Origin: Psychrobacter sp. 72-O-c | Lineage (GTDB): Bacteria > Pseudomonadota > Gammaproteobacteria > Pseudomonadales > Moraxellaceae | Length of the DNA: 35,873 nt | Direction of reading: 5' to 3' | Assembly: GCF_904846605.1 (NCBI RefSeq) | Contig: NZ_CAJHBI010000031.1 | Coordinates: 1-35,873, forward strand | Part shown: positions 7,236 through 16,112 of the stretch, piece by piece | Layout: each line of letters begins with the position of its first letter | Numbering within the stretch: the stretch's first letter is position 1 | Position numbers and translations under genes: made by a program | The notes under the pieces: generated by a model | The model's input: only the letters and a program-made list of their open reading frames with translations | Told to the model about the DNA's origin: nothing | Databases searched by the model: none

Positions 7236-8300
7236 TTAAACTTTACAGGCAGCACTGGCTGCTTTGACTTTTTCATAAACCCCTTGAGCATCAAGTCCGG
7301 TAGCGCTCACTTCATCAAGATATTTTTGTGAGCCTTCTATTAGCGGGCCACTCCAGTTAGGATCATTAAGCGGGTCTGGAACCTCTATCATTACATCACC
7401 TTTTGCTCTAGCTTCGGCCATAATCTCGGCATTGGCCGTATCAAAAACCTTGGCAGCTTTAGCAGCCATCTCTTTTCCAGAATTATCATCAATCACTTTT
7501 TTTAGATCGTCAGGTAAGCTTTCGTATTTGTCTTTGTTCATGGTGACGACTAAAGCGGCACTATAAAAGGGAATGTTAGTATGCGTATTAACTAAGTCGT
7601 CCAAACGAAAAGCTCGAACTGGTTGCCAAGCAAAGCTGAGCCCATCAATGACCCCGCGCTGAAGTGCGGTATAGGTATCAGGTGCTGGCATACCTACTGG
7701 AGAAGCTCCTACCGCTTCTATAATATGACTGGCCACCGCAGAAGGTTGACGAATGCGCATGCCTTTCATATCTGCTGGAGTTCGGATAGGTTTATCAATA
7801 GTATGAAGGGCGCCTGGGCCTGTTCCTATCATATAGAGAAGGTGGGTATCTTCGTATTCGCTAGCAATGACCCCATCATCGTATAATTTATGAAGGATAC
7901 AAGTCTGCCGTTTTGCTGTATTTGAAATACCTGGAAGCTCAACAATCTGACTTAACGGGAATCGTCCGGCAGTATAACCATGAGCTTGCATTCCAATATC
8001 TACCGTGCCTTTAGCAGTAGCATCATAGGTAGCGCCAGGCTTGCTTAAGGTAGCAGAAGGATAAATCTCGACTTTTAATCGACCATTTGAATCTTCTGCC
8101 ACTTTTTTAGCCCAAGGTTCAAAAACTTGTTTATTAATTTCGTCAGTGGCTGGCATAAAGTGCGAAAATCGGAGTACCGTAACGTCGTCAGGATTGACAG
8201 AATCACCAGCGGTGGACGCTGTTTCATTTTTATCAGAGCAGCCAGAAATCGCAAGCAAACCAGCTAACGCTATTCCGAAAGATAATTTCTTTTTCATCAT
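7236..8300 (-). CDS. TRAP-type transporter substrate-binding protein (DctP family), lipoprotein
   Basis: This 354-residue protein is a TRAP solute-binding component. It has a lipoprotein signal peptide ending in LAISGC (Cys21), so it is anchored on the periplasmic side. The mature part has the DctP fold, with TPADMKGMRIRQPSA, the TRAP ligand-binding arginine region, and GVIDGLSFAWQP. The usual membrane partners DctQ and DctM are not in this window, so its permease must lie elsewhere. AAAGGAT precedes the start. It lies in line with the VOC gene and fahA on the same strand, separated by 182 bp, so import of an aromatic-pathway acid is a reasonable guess. The ligand is not predictable from sequence. 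Confidence 0.9.
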   Translation of the reverse strand: MMKKKLSFGIALAGLLAISGCSDKNETASTAGDSVNPDDVTVLRFSHFMPATDEINKQVFEPWAKKVAEDSNGRLKVEIYPSATLSKPGATYDATAKGTVDIGMQAHGYTAGRFPLSQIVELPGISNTAKRQTCILHKLYDDGVIASEYEDTHLLYMIGTGPGALHTIDKPIRTPADMKGMRIRQPSAVASHIIEAVGASPVGMPAPDTYTALQRGVIDGLSFAWQPVRAFRLDDLVNTHTNIPFYSAALVVTMNKDKYESLPDDLKKVIDDNSGKEMAAKAAKVFDTANAEIMAEARAKGDVMIEVPDPLNDPNWSGPLIEGSQKYLDEVSATGLDAQGVYEKVKAASAACKV

Positions 8301-8482
8301 GAGATCCTTTCTTGATGGTTGGGTATTACTCTACTACAAATTTAATTTTTAAATTTATATATCAATAATAGGTTATCTTTCTTTTTTTGAAAACTACTGC
8401 TAATAACAAGCGACTCTTAATAAAAATCCATTTTTAATTAACAGCCACTCTTAATACTGTTTATAAGCTTTAAACACTGAAA

Positions 8483-9058
8483 TTATTCCCCAACAGGAAC
8501 ATGCTCTTTGGCTTCGGCAAGCTCTTCAGCATGCAAAAAGTGAGTATGGCCTGGGGCACGTTTGGTACGCGACCATTCGTCAAGCATATCTTTCTTGATT
8601 TCTTCAGTAATCATCGAGACTTTTTCTTCTGAAGTAATATCATCGTAGGTGAGTTCCATGCGATGACCATTAGGATCGAAGAAATAGATAGAATGGAAAA
8701 TACCATGATTGGTAACCCCGATAACATCAATACCGCCTTCTTCTAAATGCTTTTTGGCAGCTATTAAAGTATCACGGTCTTTTACTTTCATCGCTAGATG
8801 CTGCACCCAGTCTGGAGTATTGGGGTCGAAGCCCATCTCAGGTTGATTGGGTACTTCAAAAAATGCCAATACGTTACCGTTACCGGCATCTAAAAACACA
8901 TGCATATAAGGGTCAAAGGCTTTGGTCGAAGGCACATGATCTTCAGCAAATGCCAAGATGAAGTCCATGTTAAGGTGTTTTTGATACCATTCGACGGTCT
9001 CTTTCGCGTCTTTACAACGGTAAGCGACGTGATGGATTTGTTCTATTTTAAAGGTCAT
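8483..9058 (-). CDS. VOC-superfamily metalloenzyme (dioxygenase/glyoxalase-like)
   Basis: This 191-residue protein has two beta-alpha-beta-beta-beta modules. Likely metal ligands occur where VOC enzymes place them: His9 or His10 (IEQIHHVAYRC), His87 (DWVQHLAMKV) and Glu135 (FDPNGHRMELTY). Glu68 in AFFEVP sits where glyoxalase I has a fourth ligand, so both a one-domain extradiol dioxygenase and a glyoxalase-type isomerase are possible. A charged tail of about 50 residues follows the fold. The start is the ATG at 9058, with AAGGA 9 bases away, rather than a TTG two codons earlier. It lies downstream of fahA on the same strand. No HmgA is present in the window, so a role in or near homogentisate cleavage deserves testing. 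Confidence 0.85.
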   Translation of the reverse strand: MTFKIEQIHHVAYRCKDAKETVEWYQKHLNMDFILAFAEDHVPSTKAFDPYMHVFLDAGNGNVLAFFEVPNQPEMGFDPNTPDWVQHLAMKVKDRDTLIAAKKHLEEGGIDVIGVTNHGIFHSIYFFDPNGHRMELTYDDITSEEKVSMITEEIKKDMLDEWSRTKRAPGHTHFLHAEELAEAKEHVPVGE

Positions 9059-9093
9059 TATCAATATCCTTTTGACAAATAATTAAAAGAGGG

Positions 9094-9130
9094 CAGTCAC
9101 AGTAAATGCAATATAACTTTGCTGTGACTG
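9094..9130 (-). terminator. Hairpin between fahA and the VOC gene
   Basis: CAGTCACAG (9094-9102) and CTGTGACTG (9122-9130) form a perfect 9-bp stem with a 19-base loop. On the minus strand it is followed by CCCTCTTTT, a poor U-tract, so it may be a leaky terminator that lowers expression of the downstream genes relative to fahA. Confidence 0.5.
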
Positions 9131-9182
9131 GGCTTTTATTTATGAAACGGGTTGGTGCTTTAAATCTTTAACAATCCGATAA

Positions 9183-10481
9183 TTATTCAGAAAAATTAAA
9201 CTCTAAAGCAGGTAATACCGTACCGCGTACCTCACCGAAGCCCACACGGATGCCGTCTTTTTCGGCATGGCCTTTTAGGATTACGGTGTCGCCATCTTCA
9301 ATAAAGCTGCGCGTTTCACCATTGTTAAGTTTAACTGGTTTAGTCGCGTTCCAAGCCAGCTCTAGCATTGAGCCGAAAGTGTCTGGCGTTGGCCCTGAAA
9401 TCGTACCTGAACCCATCATGTCACCGACTTCTACTTTACAACCAGAGATGGTGTGGTGGGTAAGTTGCTGGGTCATTGACCAATACATATATTTAAAGTT
9501 ACTTTCACAAAGAACCGTTGCGCTGTCATCATTGTTAGCGTTTGCTGGTAGCAGCTCTACTGACAAGTTGATATCGAAGCTGTTATCGCTCGTTTTCTCA
9601 CGTAAGTAGGCCAGTGGCTGCGGGTCTTGAGTAGGGATTGATGTTTTAAAAGGTTGCAGGGCGTCTAAAGTAACAATCCAAGGTGAAATCTCAGAAGCAA
9701 AGGTTTTGGCATTAAACGGACCTAAGGGTACATATTCCCATTTTTGAATGTCACGAGCTGACCAGTCGTTAAATAACACCATGCCAAAGATATGATCCCA
9801 GGCGTTTTCAATAGCGATAGGTTGACCAATTTTGTTAGGTTGACCGACGATAAAGGCGGTCTCAAGTTCGAAATCGAGACGCTTACAAGGTGAGAAAATA
9901 GGACGCTCATCAGGGCTGGGTTTTAGCTGACCTGAAGGACGGACAATATCGGTACCGCTGACGATGACGGTGCTGGCGCGACCGTTATAAGCCACAGGCA
10001 TCTCTTTCCAGTTAGGCAATAAGGCATTGTCAGGATCGCGGAACATGGTGCCGACGTTGGTGGCATGTTCTTTAGAAGAATAAAAATCAGTATAGCCGGG
10101 AACGCGTACTGGCAAATACATGGTGACGTCTGCTTGCTTAAACAGTGCTTTTTTCTGCAAGTCTTGGTTGTCACCTAAATCTTTGCTGTTGGCAGAGAGT
10201 AGGGTTTGGATAGTTTTACGCGCTTTCGTCCAGTTGTCGCGACCGGACTCGATAAAAGGGTTTAGCGTAGGCTGATCAAAATAGGGGCCACCCTCTAGCG
10301 TCAACAGGCCTTCGGTTTCAAGTACCGATAAGTCCAACACTTGATCGCCAATAGCGACACCAGCACGGCGTTTGCCGTCTTCAGTCTCACTGAAGATGCC
10401 ATAAGGAAGGTTATGAATTGAGAAGTCAGAATCGCTAGCGATGTCGATAAATGAAGTGAGGTTTTTGTCAATCGTTGACAT
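9183..10481 (-). CDS. fahA: Fumarylacetoacetase
   Basis: This enzyme hydrolyses fumarylacetoacetate to fumarate and acetoacetate, the last step of phenylalanine/tyrosine catabolism. The 432 residues comprise an N-terminal SH3-like domain (about 1-125) and the FAH beta-roll. Key residues of the mouse enzyme appear with a constant offset: Asp132 (YTDFYSSKEHA), His139 in the same motif, Glu205 and Glu207 (DFELETAF), Asp239 (FNDWSARDIQ) and Lys259. SGTISGPTPDTFGSMLEL is the usual C-terminal signature. AAGGAG lies upstream of the ATG at 10481. It is followed by a hairpin and the VOC gene on the same strand, and separated from tyrB by a 424-bp repeat-rich spacer. Confidence 0.96.
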   Translation of the reverse strand: MSTIDKNLTSFIDIASDSDFSIHNLPYGIFSETEDGKRRAGVAIGDQVLDLSVLETEGLLTLEGGPYFDQPTLNPFIESGRDNWTKARKTIQTLLSANSKDLGDNQDLQKKALFKQADVTMYLPVRVPGYTDFYSSKEHATNVGTMFRDPDNALLPNWKEMPVAYNGRASTVIVSGTDIVRPSGQLKPSPDERPIFSPCKRLDFELETAFIVGQPNKIGQPIAIENAWDHIFGMVLFNDWSARDIQKWEYVPLGPFNAKTFASEISPWIVTLDALQPFKTSIPTQDPQPLAYLREKTSDNSFDINLSVELLPANANNDDSATVLCESNFKYMYWSMTQQLTHHTISGCKVEVGDMMGSGTISGPTPDTFGSMLELAWNATKPVKLNNGETRSFIEDGDTVILKGHAEKDGIRVGFGEVRGTVLPALEFNFSE

Positions 10482-10843
10482 GAAATGCTCCTTGCTAAAT
10501 TAGTATAAGTGGCTTAATTAAGGTAATAGTTGCTTAGTTAGTTTAATTGCTTAGCTTAGTTAATGTAGTAAGAGCCAGTGCAATAAATTACGCTATAGTT
10601 AACTGCTTACGAATAATGTAATTTATAACCAGTCATATTGCAAGGAGTTTTGGTAACTCTTTTGCTATTTGGTTTGCTGTTTGGTTTGCTATCTGGCTCG
10701 TATAAATCAGTATTTTTTCGTTAACTTATTACAGAATGGGTTGTTTTATAATAGCTTATTTCATAATGACTTATCTTAGAATAGGTTGCTTTAGAATGAC
10801 TTATTCCAGAATAAGGTGCTGTGTAATAAAAACCTCGTTAAAT
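10482..10843. repeat. Intergenic spacer built of degenerate tandem repeats
   Basis: The spacer between fahA and tyrB has three repetitive zones. At 10500-10570 are TTAG/CTTAG-rich irregular repeats. At 10661-10696 three 12-bp units follow TTTGCTATTTGG. At 10734-10823 six 15-bp units in tandem follow a pattern like GAATRRSTTRYTTTA. No open frame of interest was found. The fahA promoter should lie at the left end of it. Confidence 0.7.
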
Positions 10844-10873
10844 AAAAAAGCTGAGCAATCGCCCAGCTTTTTT
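10844..10873 (-). terminator. Bidirectional terminator downstream of tyrB
   Basis: AAAAAAGCTG (10844-10853) pairs with CAGCTTTTTT (10864-10873), with G/C pairs extending into the loop. A T-run follows the stem on both strands. On the minus strand it ends the tyrB transcript 33 bases past the stop codon. Confidence 0.85.
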
Positions 10874-10905
10874 AAAATTAGATTTTTACTTAAAGCAATC
10901 TAGCG

Positions 10906-12102
10906 TTAGTCTTTTAAGACTTCTGCCATCGCATTGGCAACATAGTCAATATTACTGACATTGAGGCCTGCCACACACATGCGGGAGTTGGAGACCATGT
11001 AGATACCAAACTCGCTTTGTAGGCGTTCAACTTGCTCAGGCGTCAGTCCGGTAAAGCTAAACATGCCGTTTTGACGGGTAATATAGTCAAAGTCGTGTTC
11101 AGGAAGATTGGCTTCTAGCACTGATTTGAGCTTCATGCGCATGGCTTTGATACGGTCACGCATGCCATAAACTTCGCCAACCCATTGCTGGTGTAATTGC
11201 TCGTCATTCATAACGATATCGACCACACGTCCGCCATGTGATGGTGGGCTTGAATAGATACAACGGACTATAAAGTTGAGCTGACCAAAGACTCGCTCGG
11301 CTTCATCTGCGGTAGGACAAACGACTGAAAGACCACCAACCCGCTCGCCGTATAGCGATAAGTTTTTAGAAAATGAATTGCTGACGAACAAGGGTAGACC
11401 CATATCGACGGCTTTGCGAATGGCATAAGCGTCGCTGTCCATATCTTCGCCAAAACCTTGATAAGCGATGTCCATAAATGGGATCAGTTCACGCTGTTGA
11501 ATGACCTCTAGCACTGTATCCCATTGCGCTTGGGTCAAATCCAAGCCGGTTGGGTTATGACAGCAAGGGTGTAATAACACCACATCATTTTTATTTAACT
11601 TTTCAAGAAAGCTGACCATGTCATCGAATCTGACACTACTGGTGGCTTTATCATAGTAAGGGTAGGTGCCAACTTCGACATCAGCGCCTTCAAAGATGGC
11701 AATGTGATTGCCCCAGGTAGGATCACTAACATAGCATTTGGACTGCGGGAACCACTGGTGAATAAACTCAGCGCCCACTTTTAATGCGCCAGATCCGCCA
11801 ATAGTAGCGATGGTCGCGACCCGATTTTCTTGCAAGACGGGAGCGTCTTTACCAAATAATAGCTCCTGACAGCCTTTGCGATGCCCAGGCAGTCCCGCCA
11901 TTGGCAGATAAGGTCTAGGGGAAATAGGATCGGCAATGCGCTGTTCGGCTGTTTTTACACAGTCGAGTACCGGTAATTCGCCAGCTTCATCATAATAAAT
12001 ACCAATGCCTAAATTTACTTTTTTAGGATTGCTGTCCGCCAAAAACTTTTCCATAAGCCCTAAAATTGGGTCACCAGCGTAATAGTCGATACGTTCAAAC
12101 AT
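10906..12102 (-). CDS. tyrB: Aromatic amino acid aminotransferase (TyrB-type, PLP-dependent)
   Basis: This enzyme transfers the amino group of tyrosine or phenylalanine to 2-oxoglutarate, giving 4-hydroxyphenylpyruvate for HppD. The 398 residues fit the class I aspartate/tyrosine aminotransferase subgroup Ia. The PLP lysine is Lys246 in SFSKNLSLYGERVG. The substrate and cofactor region LLHPCCHNPTGLDLT carries the Asn-Pro-Thr-Gly motif at about 183, and MDIAYQGFGED holds the PLP-contacting Asp and Tyr. Position in a tyrosine catabolic region favours an aromatic specificity over aspartate, but the two cannot be separated by eye. AAGGGA precedes the ATG at 12102. A strong terminator follows. Confidence 0.92.
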   Translation of the reverse strand: MFERIDYYAGDPILGLMEKFLADSNPKKVNLGIGIYYDEAGELPVLDCVKTAEQRIADPISPRPYLPMAGLPGHRKGCQELLFGKDAPVLQENRVATIATIGGSGALKVGAEFIHQWFPQSKCYVSDPTWGNHIAIFEGADVEVGTYPYYDKATSSVRFDDMVSFLEKLNKNDVVLLHPCCHNPTGLDLTQAQWDTVLEVIQQRELIPFMDIAYQGFGEDMDSDAYAIRKAVDMGLPLFVSNSFSKNLSLYGERVGGLSVVCPTADEAERVFGQLNFIVRCIYSSPPSHGGRVVDIVMNDEQLHQQWVGEVYGMRDRIKAMRMKLKSVLEANLPEHDFDYITRQNGMFSFTGLTPEQVERLQSEFGIYMVSNSRMCVAGLNVSNIDYVANAMAEVLKD

Positions 12103-12247
12103 GTTATTTCCCTTATTTTCTTATACAACAAAATATAAATTGAGCCGTCAAAAAGCATAGACCAGTTTGATTATTAACTCAACGTTAGATTTTTCCATAA
12201 CCCGTTAATTCGTGCATTTAGCTATTAAAATATGTTTTAAATCTCTC

Positions 12248-13177
12248 TCAAAAACTCTGTAAATCGTTGAAATGGCTGTCAAAATAGGTTTGTAAAAACT
12301 GTTTAAAAATAATACTAGCAGGTGACAACCCTCGAGAGGAGCGCTGATAAATAAAAAATCGTCGCATTTTAACAGGTTGTGATAGCGTCCGCATTTGCAA
12401 CCCATTTGCGCTCACCCAATCAATAACCTCAGGCATATAGGGCAGACATAAGGTGATGCCAAAGCCTTGACGGGTCATCTCAAGCGCAGTGGACATAAAG
12501 TTCACTTTATAGCGCGCCTGCTGTATATGGGTAGCAACGGCTTCATCCAGCTCAGCGGATACTTGCTCGTTAATAGGACCGTTTAGAGTAATTAGCGGGG
12601 TTCCTAGCAGCTGTTGCCAAGCTATCTCGCTATGATGCGCCAGTTCGTGATCATCAGGCATCACCACGCAAAACGGCAACTGATATAACAAATCGGCGCT
12701 AACGTCATCGTCTACCTCCATAAAGCTAAGCTCTACTCCTACCCCCAAATCTACCTCAATATTTTGAATGTGTTCAAGCACGTTTTCTGCTGAGCAATCT
12801 AACAAAGACACGCTAATATCGGGATATTCTTTGGTGAATTGTGCCACTACCGCAGGCATGGATGAGGCGGCAAATTGCGATACGGCTAATCGTACTTGAC
12901 CTTGCGCTAGGCTAGTCAAGCTGCTCGCTTCATTGACAAACAAGTGCATTTCATTGAGGACTCTACGAGCTTGTGGCAGCAGATTTCGCCCCACCGTAGA
13001 TAAAGACAGCTGCCGAGTAGTGCGATCAAACAACACGATTTCAAGATTGGTCTCTAATTCTTTGATCAATCCGCTAACAGCAGACTGGGTCAAATGCATC
13101 TGCTCACTGGCACGAGTAAAGCTGCCGTTGTCAGCGACTTTGATAAAAGCATCTAGCTGGCGAATACTAACATTCAT
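12248..13177 (-). CDS. LysR-family transcriptional regulator
   Basis: This LysR-type regulator is 309 residues from the chosen start. The N-terminal helix-turn-helix is residues 4-65 (SIRQLDAFIKVADNGSFTRA, then LHLTQ-type HLTQSAVSGLIKELE and LFDRTTRQLSLSTVG). The effector-binding domain follows from about residue 90. The open frame extends 11 codons further (MYLMIYLSGFL), but the family's conserved start MNVSIRQLDAF and the upstream AGG favour the ATG at 13177. It is divergent from hppD across 159 bp, the classic layout for a LysR regulator and its target, so control of hppD and perhaps phhAB is likely, with a tyrosine-pathway metabolite as effector. Its downstream neighbour tyrB is on the same strand. 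Confidence 0.92.
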   Translation of the reverse strand: MNVSIRQLDAFIKVADNGSFTRASEQMHLTQSAVSGLIKELETNLEIVLFDRTTRQLSLSTVGRNLLPQARRVLNEMHLFVNEASSLTSLAQGQVRLAVSQFAASSMPAVVAQFTKEYPDISVSLLDCSAENVLEHIQNIEVDLGVGVELSFMEVDDDVSADLLYQLPFCVVMPDDHELAHHSEIAWQQLLGTPLITLNGPINEQVSAELDEAVATHIQQARYKVNFMSTALEMTRQGFGITLCLPYMPEVIDWVSANGLQMRTLSQPVKMRRFFIYQRSSRGLSPASIIFKQFLQTYFDSHFNDLQSF

Positions 13178-13209
13178 AAGGAAACCTGATAAATAAATCA
13201 TTAAATACA

Positions 13210-13233
13210 ATTAGTCTTATAAATCAAGCTAAT
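13210..13233. promoter_or_regulatory. Possible LysR operator
   Basis: ATTAG (13210-13214) and CTAAT (13229-13233) form an inverted repeat spaced by 14 bases in the divergent spacer between the LysR gene and hppD. LysR proteins typically bind such dyads near the divergent promoter. The arms are only 5 bp, in AT-rich DNA. Confidence 0.35.
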
Positions 13234-13263
13234 CTAATATAAACGCATCGTCAATAGGAATTA

Positions 13264-13293
13264 TTGATTCAAGCTATTTTTTAGCATTATATT
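13264..13293 (+). promoter_or_regulatory. Candidate hppD promoter
   Basis: TTGATT (13264-13269) and TATATT (13288-13293) are separated by 18 bases, which resembles a sigma-70 promoter. Transcription would begin around 13300, giving a leader of about 37 bases before the hppD ATG. It lies next to the possible LysR dyad. Confidence 0.45.
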
Positions 13294-13336
13294 TTTATGG
13301 TTTTTATACCACCAATTGAAATTAAGGATGATTGCA

Positions 13337-14437
13337 ATGGCAGATTTATTTGAAAACCCAATGGGTCTAAACGGTTTTGACTTCGTTGAATTCGCCTCAC
13401 CTGAACCTGAAGCGGTATCCTCACTTTTTGAGCAGCTGGGTTTTACTCATGTTGCCAACCATAGATCTAAAGATGTCGCTTTATACCGTCAAGGTGACAT
13501 CAACCTCATACTAAACCGTGAACCAAAAAGCCAAGCCAGCTATTTTGTTGAAGAGCATGGAGCAGGGGCGACTAGCATGGGCTTTCGCGTCAAAGATGCC
13601 AAGAAAGCTTATGAGCTCGCCATTGAAAATGGTGCTCAGCCAGTAGAGGTACCCACTGGTGTTATGGAGCTTAGACTACCCGCTATCAAAGGTATCGGCG
13701 GCTCACTCATCTATTTGATTGATCGTTTTGAAGATGGTGAATCTATCTATGATGTCGATTTTGAGTTTCTTCCAGAAGTTGACAAGCATCCTGTGGGTCA
13801 TGGTTTTAAGGTCATCGATCATCTCACGCACAACGTTTACCGTGGTCGTATGGCCTATTGGGCTACCTTTTACGAGCGCATATTCAACTTCCGTGAAATT
13901 CGCTTCTTTGATATTAAAGGCGAACACACCGGTCTGACCAGTAAAGCGATGACCGCCCCTGATGGCAAAATCCGTATTCCATTGAATGAAGAGTCTAAGC
14001 AAGGCGGCGGACAAATCGAAGAGTATTTGATGCACTTTAATGGCGAAGGTATTCAGCATATTGCCTTAGCAAGTGATGACTTATTTGCCAGTATTGATAA
14101 GCTTAGAGACGCCGGTATTCCGTTAATGACAGCGCCAACTGATACTTATTATAAAATGCTTGATGAGCGCCTACCGGGACATGGTGAGAATATCTCCGAC
14201 CTACAGATGCGCGGTATCTTGTTAGATGGTACAACAGAAGGGGGTACGCCACGCCTACTGCTACAGATTTTCTCTGAAACTATCCTTGGTAGCCCAGTAT
14301 TCTTCGAATTTATCCAGCGTAAAGGCGATTATGAAGACGGCTTTGGTGAAGGTAACTTTAAAGCGCTATTTGAATCGATAGAACGCGACCAAATCAACCG
14401 CGGCGTTATTGGTCAAACTGAAACTGAATCACAGTAA
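13337..14437 (+). CDS. hppD: 4-hydroxyphenylpyruvate dioxygenase
   Basis: This Fe(II) enzyme converts 4-hydroxyphenylpyruvate to homogentisate with loss of CO2. The 366 residues match bacterial HPPDs. The iron ligands are visible in the C-terminal VOC half: His162 ([11 protein letters not shown]), His241 ([11 protein letters not shown]) and Glu324 ([12 protein letters not shown]). The N-terminal half ([18 protein letters not shown]) is the non-catalytic VOC module. The start is the ATG at 13337, giving [16 protein letters not shown] with AAGGA 10 bases upstream, rather than a TTG seven codons earlier. It is divergent from the LysR gene and leads phhA and phhB on the same strand, from which it is separated by 250 bp and a hairpin. 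Confidence 0.96.
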   Translation: MADLFENPMGLNGFDFVEFASPEPEAVSSLFEQLGFTHVANHRSKDVALYRQGDINLILNREPKSQASYFVEEHGAGATSMGFRVKDAKKAYELAIENGAQPVEVPTGVMELRLPAIKGIGGSLIYLIDRFEDGESIYDVDFEFLPEVDKHPVGHGFKVIDHLTHNVYRGRMAYWATFYERIFNFREIRFFDIKGEHTGLTSKAMTAPDGKIRIPLNEESKQGGGQIEEYLMHFNGEGIQHIALASDDLFASIDKLRDAGIPLMTAPTDTYYKMLDERLPGHGENISDLQMRGILLDGTTEGGTPRLLLQIFSETILGSPVFFEFIQRKGDYEDGFGEGNFKALFESIERDQINRGVIGQTETESQ

Positions 14438-14460
14438 ATAGTTCAGTCAGTAACAGTAAC

Positions 14461-14490
14461 GGGCAGGACAGAAAAGAGTTTGTCCTGCCC
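14461..14490 (+). terminator. Strong hairpin after hppD
   Basis: GGGCAGGACA (14461-14470) and TGTCCTGCCC (14481-14490) form a perfect 10-bp GC-rich stem with a 10-base loop, 23 bases past the hppD stop. It lacks a clear T-run (CTATTAAG follows), so it may act as a weak terminator or an mRNA-stabilising structure between hppD and phhA. Confidence 0.55.
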
Positions 14491-14687
14491 CTATTAAGGT
14501 ATCGCTATCAAAATATTGCGAATAAAGCATCGCTAATAAACACCACCCAAAATTCAGAACAAAATAATAATGAGTTCAATATAAAACTACTACCAAAAAA
14601 CCAAGCGAAGACGGTAACACTTAAACGTCTAGCGAAGATGGCATGGTAGTACAACTATACTGAACTGACTTCAGAAGGACAGCAGGC

Positions 14688-15533
14688 ATGGAAAGCACAG
14701 CTTCTACTACTCAAACTCCCAATGCTAATAGCGGCGAGACTAGCAATGAAAAGCAACCCTATGTGTCGCATCAAATCGATGCCAATGGTCACATTGATTA
14801 TAGTGACGATGAGCACGCTACGTGGGAAACGTTGCTTGACAGTCAGTCCAAGCAAATACCCAATCGTGCTTGCTCAGAGTATCTAATAGGGTTGGATAAG
14901 CTAAACCTACCTACGACCAAAATCCCACAACTTTATGATATTGACACGGTACTACAAGACACCACTGGCTGGCAGACTGCTGCCGTGCCTGCATTGATTA
15001 GCTTTGGTAAGTTTTTTAAACTCTTAGCCAATAAACGCTTCCCGGTAGCTACCTTTATCCGTCGTTCTGAGGATATGAACTATATCGAAGAACCTGATAT
15101 TTTTCATGAAATTGTAGGGCATTGTCCTCTGCTTACTCACCCTGCTTTTGCTGCCTTTAACGAGACTTATGGCAAGCTGGGATTAAATGCCAGTAAAGAA
15201 GAGCGGATGTGTCTGGCCCGGTTATACTGGTTCACCATCGAGTTTGGTTTGGTTGGACAAAGCAGTGACCAAGGTAAGGAATCTCGTAGAATTTATGGCG
15301 GCGGTATATTAAGCTCTCCCTCTGAGACCGTATATGCCCTAAGCGACGAGCCGGACTGCCGGGAATTTGATTTGTTGGATGTTTTGCGCACCCCTTATCG
15401 TATTGATCACATCCAGCCCATCTATTACGCCATCGACGATTTAGATACGCTGTTTGATATTTTGAATAGCGACATCATGGGTTATGTCAAAAAGGCTATG
15501 AGCCTTGGGTTATTTGACGCTACTTATGCATAA
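14688..15533 (+). CDS. phhA: Phenylalanine 4-monooxygenase
   Basis: This enzyme hydroxylates phenylalanine to tyrosine with tetrahydrobiopterin-type cofactor, O2 and iron. The 281 residues form the single-domain bacterial form without a regulatory ACT domain. The iron ligands are His140 and His145 in DIFHEIVGHCPLLTHP and Glu185 in YWFTIEFGLVGQ. FIRRSEDMNYIEEPDIFHE is the usual substrate/pterin region. The first 25 residues are Ser/Thr/Asn-rich and look disordered. AAGGA lies about 10 bases before the ATG. The gene precedes phhB, which regenerates its pterin, and together they feed tyrosine to TyrB and HppD. Confidence 0.96.
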   Translation: MESTASTTQTPNANSGETSNEKQPYVSHQIDANGHIDYSDDEHATWETLLDSQSKQIPNRACSEYLIGLDKLNLPTTKIPQLYDIDTVLQDTTGWQTAAVPALISFGKFFKLLANKRFPVATFIRRSEDMNYIEEPDIFHEIVGHCPLLTHPAFAAFNETYGKLGLNASKEERMCLARLYWFTIEFGLVGQSSDQGKESRRIYGGGILSSPSETVYALSDEPDCREFDLLDVLRTPYRIDHIQPIYYAIDDLDTLFDILNSDIMGYVKKAMSLGLFDATYA

Positions 15534-15750
15534 AGATATTTATATATAGAGACGTTCTAGCTTTTATTAGCCTAGCTGTCATTAGCTTAACTGACATGAG
15601 TATTTATACCGCATACAATAAAGATCATAAGCATTAGTACGTTTTTGAGCTACTTTGTTCCTATCGTTGTCTATCACTTAAAATATTGCTTCTATAAATT
15701 AGTCATCAAATAAATTATCAATAGAATAAATTTAAACCAAGGAGATTATT
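15534..15750. other. Spacer between phhA and phhB
   Basis: This 217-bp AT-rich spacer contains TAGCCTAGCTGTCATTAGC-like short repeats and no gene. No strong terminator is visible, so phhA and phhB may still be co-transcribed, although phhB has its own good AAGGAG site. Confidence 0.4.
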
Positions 15751-16092
15751 ATGTCCGAATTATCGCAAGCCAGCTGTGAAGTCTGCCGTATTGGCGCGCC
15801 AAAAGTCAGCGATGCAGAAGCAAGCGAGCTGTTAAAACAGATTCCTGATTGGTCATTGATTAATGTTGATGGCGTCAATCAATTGCAGCGTAAATATAAG
15901 TTTAAAAACTTCGTTACGGCTATGGCATTTGCCAATCGACTGGGAGATATTGCCGAAGAGGAAGGTCATCACCCTGGCATGTTAGTGGAATGGGGCAAAG
16001 TGACTGTTACGTGGTGGTCGCACAGCATTAAAGGCCTGCATAGTAATGACTTTATCATGGCAGCAAAAACCGATAAATTGCTCGATAAATAA
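15751..16092 (+). CDS. phhB: Pterin-4-alpha-carbinolamine dehydratase
   Basis: This enzyme dehydrates the 4a-hydroxypterin made by phenylalanine hydroxylase so the cofactor can be reduced again. The 113-residue length is normal. The catalytic His-His-Pro is residues 73-75 in [15 protein letters not shown], and the second conserved histidine is His91 in [13 protein letters not shown], followed by the family's Asp. The N-terminal 15 residues contain two cysteines (CEVC). AAGGAG precedes the ATG by 7 bases. It follows phhA on the same strand, the standard arrangement. Confidence 0.96.
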   Translation: MSELSQASCEVCRIGAPKVSDAEASELLKQIPDWSLINVDGVNQLQRKYKFKNFVTAMAFANRLGDIAEEEGHHPGMLVEWGKVTVTWWSHSIKGLHSNDFIMAAKTDKLLDK

Positions 16093-16112
16093 TCCTAGTC
16101 TCTAAATTATAT

